A stretch of DNA of 10,020 bases, taken from the NCBI GenBank assembly GCA_040758525.1, contig JBFLVQ010000338.1, positions 1 to 10,020 of the forward strand, in the 5' to 3' direction. The stretch's first letter is position 1. The number at the start of each line of letters is the position of its first letter. Below, piece after piece: positions 8,216 to 10,020 of the stretch. The DNA comes from JBFLVQ01 sp040758525 (GTDB taxonomy: Bacteria > Acidobacteriota > Blastocatellia > Chloracidobacteriales > JADJPF01). Under the pieces are notes generated by a model, which saw only the letters and a program-made list of their open reading frames with translations, made no database searches and was not told the DNA's origin. The translations under genes were made by a program, and so were the position numbers.

Positions 8216-8740
8216 ATGGCAACAACTAAGTTAGTTGGCCGTGTCCAACGAAATGGTGATCAGACCGTTGAGCGGTACGAAGTTACCATCAGTCGTAATG
8301 AGAAAGCAGCGGTCGATATCAAGGCACAACGTATCAGCCGTATTGAACACGTGGAAGCGCCTGGCGTAGCCAATATTCGAAGTGATAAGAAAACTGTAAG
8401 TATTGGCCTTTATCCAACGCTACCGGCTTTTACAGAGGATAATTCTGGCGTTACTGGCACAGAGGATCTAACACCGGGTGGTACCTACACGGGTACTGAA
8501 CCAGCAAACTACACAGTTAAAATCACCGGTACAGGAACGCCAAACCAGTTTCAATGGAAAAAAGATAATGGCACATTTTCTGCCAGTGCTAACATAACTG
8601 GCTCAGCCCAAGCACTCAGCGATGGTGTCACTATTACCTTTGGTTCAACTACTGGTCATACTCTTAATGATCAGTGGGTTATTACGGCATTCCCATCAAC
8701 ATCAAAATTCTACGTTCGACTTGAAGGATATGGCGGATAA
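8216..8740 (+). CDS. Beta-rich protein after the capsid gene, possible head decoration protein
   Basis: This 174-aa protein has an N-terminal domain (about 1-70), MATTKLVGRVQRNGD onwards, rich in beta strands. Next comes a Gly- and Thr-rich segment (about 80-159) with YTGTEPANYTVKITGTGTP, FQWKKDNGTF, LSDGVTITFGSTTGHTL and NDQWVITA. A final strand, KFYVRLEGYGG (164-174), follows. The middle segment has the look of a small repeat-type beta domain found in phage structural and bacterial surface proteins. It appears inserted between the N-terminal domain and its last strand. The very strong ribosome site and the position right after the major capsid gene suggest an abundant virion protein, such as a capsid decoration or stabilising protein. 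That role is inference; a head-tail or fibre-like attachment protein is the alternative. Its last 11 bases overlap the next gene. Confidence 0.8.
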   Translation: MATTKLVGRVQRNGDQTVERYEVTISRNEKAAVDIKAQRISRIEHVEAPGVANIRSDKKTVSIGLYPTLPAFTEDNSGVTGTEDLTPGGTYTGTEPANYTVKITGTGTPNQFQWKKDNGTFSASANITGSAQALSDGVTITFGSTTGHTLNDQWVITAFPSTSKFYVRLEGYGG

Positions 8741-9539
8741 AAGCTTTCTTGATCCTCTCCATGTGTTGAATACACGCATTCGTAACATCAATGCACCTGC
8801 TCCTCCAGTTCCTAAATGGTTCATTAAGGAGTTGGAAGATATAGGCGGAAAGACTCCAAAAAAGCAGCCCAAGCTGAGAATTGTGTGGGGTGGCTCTGAG
8901 ATCGCCTGGTCAAAGGGGCGTATACGAATTAAATATCCCAAGTTCACTAAGAAATTCCCTATTGGTTGGGAAGTGATACGCCAAACGCAAGATGGTGAGA
9001 TTAGAGAACTCCTACCAATGGAAACAATCAATGAAGAGGATAAACGGATCGGCCGTATTGTTTATGACTGGATAGATATTGGTCAGCCGCGATTCTTCAT
9101 TGAGCGCTGGTTGCCTCCAGAGGTAGCTTGCAAAGGCTGGCCTGCCGATGGCGATATGAGCCAGAACGCGGTTAGCATTCGCTATGCCTATGATCCAGAG
9201 ATCGGCTGGATTGATGTAATTGGACCACAACCGAAAGATGGTCTCTATCTTGAATGGCTCAAACTTGAGACAGCAAGCGGGCAATTTCAAGCACCAGACG
9301 AAGAAGTAATGGCAGCCATTCGGCGTGAGCATTTCTTATTACGACGTCAACCCCACCTGTGGTCACCAGGAGATCGCCCGCCTTCCTGGCTGATTGAGCA
9401 ACGACTCAGAGATCGTTATGACCAGGTAGAACAGAACGAGGAGAACTTTATCAACAATATCGCTGATGACATTCTCCAGCATATGCGACTCAGTTACCGA
9501 GCTGCTTTAGACGATAAAATTTTATTTCTTCCAAAATAG
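8730..9539 (+). CDS. Unknown 269-aa phage protein, downstream of the capsid genes
   Basis: I place the start at the ATG at 8730, which overlaps the previous gene's end by 11 bases. The open frame runs further upstream, but that part reads as a shadow of the previous gene. GAAGGA (8723-8728) sits only one base before this ATG, too close for normal use. TTG at 8721 and GTG at 8763 are in-frame alternatives without better sites. The protein is soluble-looking and rich in W and P. It has a basic strand region (49-80, LRIVWGG onwards), a central motif RFFIERWLPPEV (121-132), a segment IGWIDVIGPQPKDGLYLEW (158-176), and a charged helical C-terminus (187-255). No catalytic motif or membrane segment is seen. 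I do not recognise the family. Head completion, connector and minor virion protein are all possible. Confidence 0.75.
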   Translation: MADKSFLDPLHVLNTRIRNINAPAPPVPKWFIKELEDIGGKTPKKQPKLRIVWGGSEIAWSKGRIRIKYPKFTKKFPIGWEVIRQTQDGEIRELLPMETINEEDKRIGRIVYDWIDIGQPRFFIERWLPPEVACKGWPADGDMSQNAVSIRYAYDPEIGWIDVIGPQPKDGLYLEWLKLETASGQFQAPDEEVMAAIRREHFLLRRQPHLWSPGDRPPSWLIEQRLRDRYDQVEQNEENFINNIADDILQHMRLSYRAALDDKILFLPK

Positions 9540-9548
9540 TGAGGCACT

Positions 9549-9902
9549 ATGTCAGCTAATCCTAAACAGAAAATCATTTCTGCTGCTTCCGCTATCGATT
9601 TAAATTACCAAGCTGAAGATCCACAACATGACCCAGATTTTCACTCTCGCGAACTTCATTTCGTGTTTTGGGCTGGTGATCAACCTGCTACCTTCGAGTT
9701 TACCAAGGTAGGATTTACAAAGATTAATCCATTTGTAATCACTCCTATTAAAAATTATGGACGCTGGGAACGAGATCAGAATGATCTAGACACGCCAAGT
9801 TTGAAACGACATCCAAACCCAAAACGCAAGTCTGAGGTTTGGGTAGAGGATAGCGCGGGATCAATCTGTGAATACTTAGAGCGTACATTAGGCACTAAGT
9901 AG
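9549..9902 (+). CDS. Small unknown protein
   Basis: This 117-aa protein starts at an ATG with GAGG (9541-9544) upstream, directly after the TAG-TGA tandem stop of the previous gene. It is mixed alpha/beta and polar. A helical N-terminus precedes a strand-rich core, HFVFWAGDQPATFEFTKVGFTKINPFVITPI (37-67), then a basic stretch (86-95) and a short C-terminal helix (106-114). There is no signal peptide, membrane segment or catalytic pattern. It belongs to the same gene cluster by spacing. The function is not recognisable; a head-tail connector or early tail gene would fit the position. It ends in TAG, and its frame stays open for 34 further codons. Confidence 0.75.
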   Translation: MSANPKQKIISAASAIDLNYQAEDPQHDPDFHSRELHFVFWAGDQPATFEFTKVGFTKINPFVITPIKNYGRWERDQNDLDTPSLKRHPNPKRKSEVWVEDSAGSICEYLERTLGTK

Positions 9903-10020
9903 GTAGAAAAAAGTTCTTTGACAATGAGTCAAGATGTAAGCCAGAAGCTGCCCGATAATACACCAGCTTTTGTTAGTCGCTCACGGCGGCTCAATGCGTA
10001 CATATAATCACAGGCAGTCT
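9903..10020 (+). other. Short right-hand tail without a confident gene
   Basis: The only open frame here that continues the gene cluster is 9924-10007, a 27-codon ATG frame ending in TAA. It lacks a clear ribosome site and is in phase with the preceding gene beyond its TAG. I see no hairpin terminator. A TTGACA (9918-9923) and a TATAAT (10003-10008) are present but far too distant from each other to act as a promoter pair. The next gene probably begins beyond the window. Confidence 0.5.

Noticed and set aside
8622..8729. Upstream extension of the 269-aa gene's open frame, giving a hydrophobic N-terminus that resembles a membrane segment
   Set aside because: It lies in another frame of the preceding gene, whose coding signal and strong ribosome site are convincing. 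The hydrophobic stretch is a by-product of reading Thr- and Gly-rich codons out of frame.
9537..9542. Possible TAG recoding, as three genes here end in TAG
   Set aside because: The 269-aa gene ends in TAG followed at once by TGA, and readthrough of the TAG at 2646 would run out of frame across a real gene. TAG behaves as a normal stop.
9907..9913. A AAA AAG heptamer as a -1 frameshift site for tail assembly genes
   Set aside because: It follows the stop of the 117-aa gene and is not in the phase needed for slippage from that frame. No frame it could join is long.
9918..10008. TTGACA and TATAAT hexamers as a promoter
   Set aside because: They are about 79 bases apart, far from the usual 16-18 base spacing, and neither has a partner at the proper distance.

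Overview
The window is a head-morphogenesis module of a tailed double-stranded DNA bacteriophage (Caudoviricetes) or of a prophage derived from one. All ten recognisable genes lie on the + strand, tightly packed or overlapping, in the usual packaging-to-head order. They have bacterial-type Shine-Dalgarno sites and ATG or TTG starts, so the host is a bacterium. Nothing here identifies the host: there is no tRNA, integrase, attachment site or host gene, and base composition looks balanced (G+C a little under half by eye).

Layout: (1) 3-293, the 3' end of an unrecognised gene, possibly the small terminase by position. It overlaps the next gene by 50 bases. (2) 244-2244, the large terminase (packaging ATPase plus RNase H-like nuclease). 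(3) 2256-2648 and 2653-3072, two small unassigned genes between terminase and portal. The first is built from an internal duplication; the second is a charged coiled-coil protein. (4) 3069-5726, a very large (885 aa) portal protein that starts at TTG inside the previous stop codon and carries two separated CxxC pairs. (5) 5733-6875, a probable scaffolding protein. (6) 6925-8202, the major capsid protein, preceded by the longest spacer between the confident genes (49 bases). (7) 8216-8740, a small beta-rich protein with an apparently inserted domain, perhaps head decoration. (8) 8730-9539 and 9549-9902, two genes of unknown function, probably head completion, connector or early tail genes by position. 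(9) 9903-10020, a short tail with no confident gene.

How they work together: the terminase cuts concatemeric DNA and pumps it through the portal dodecamer into a procapsid made from capsid protein on the scaffold. The protein after the capsid gene may stabilise or decorate the shell, and the last genes probably finish the head-tail junction. No separate maturation protease gene lies between portal and capsid, which suggests a scaffold-dependent pathway of the P22 or T7 kind.

I see no defence system, CRISPR, mobile element or non-coding RNA. The novelty here is in unusual domain architecture within otherwise standard head genes, and in several unassigned small proteins.
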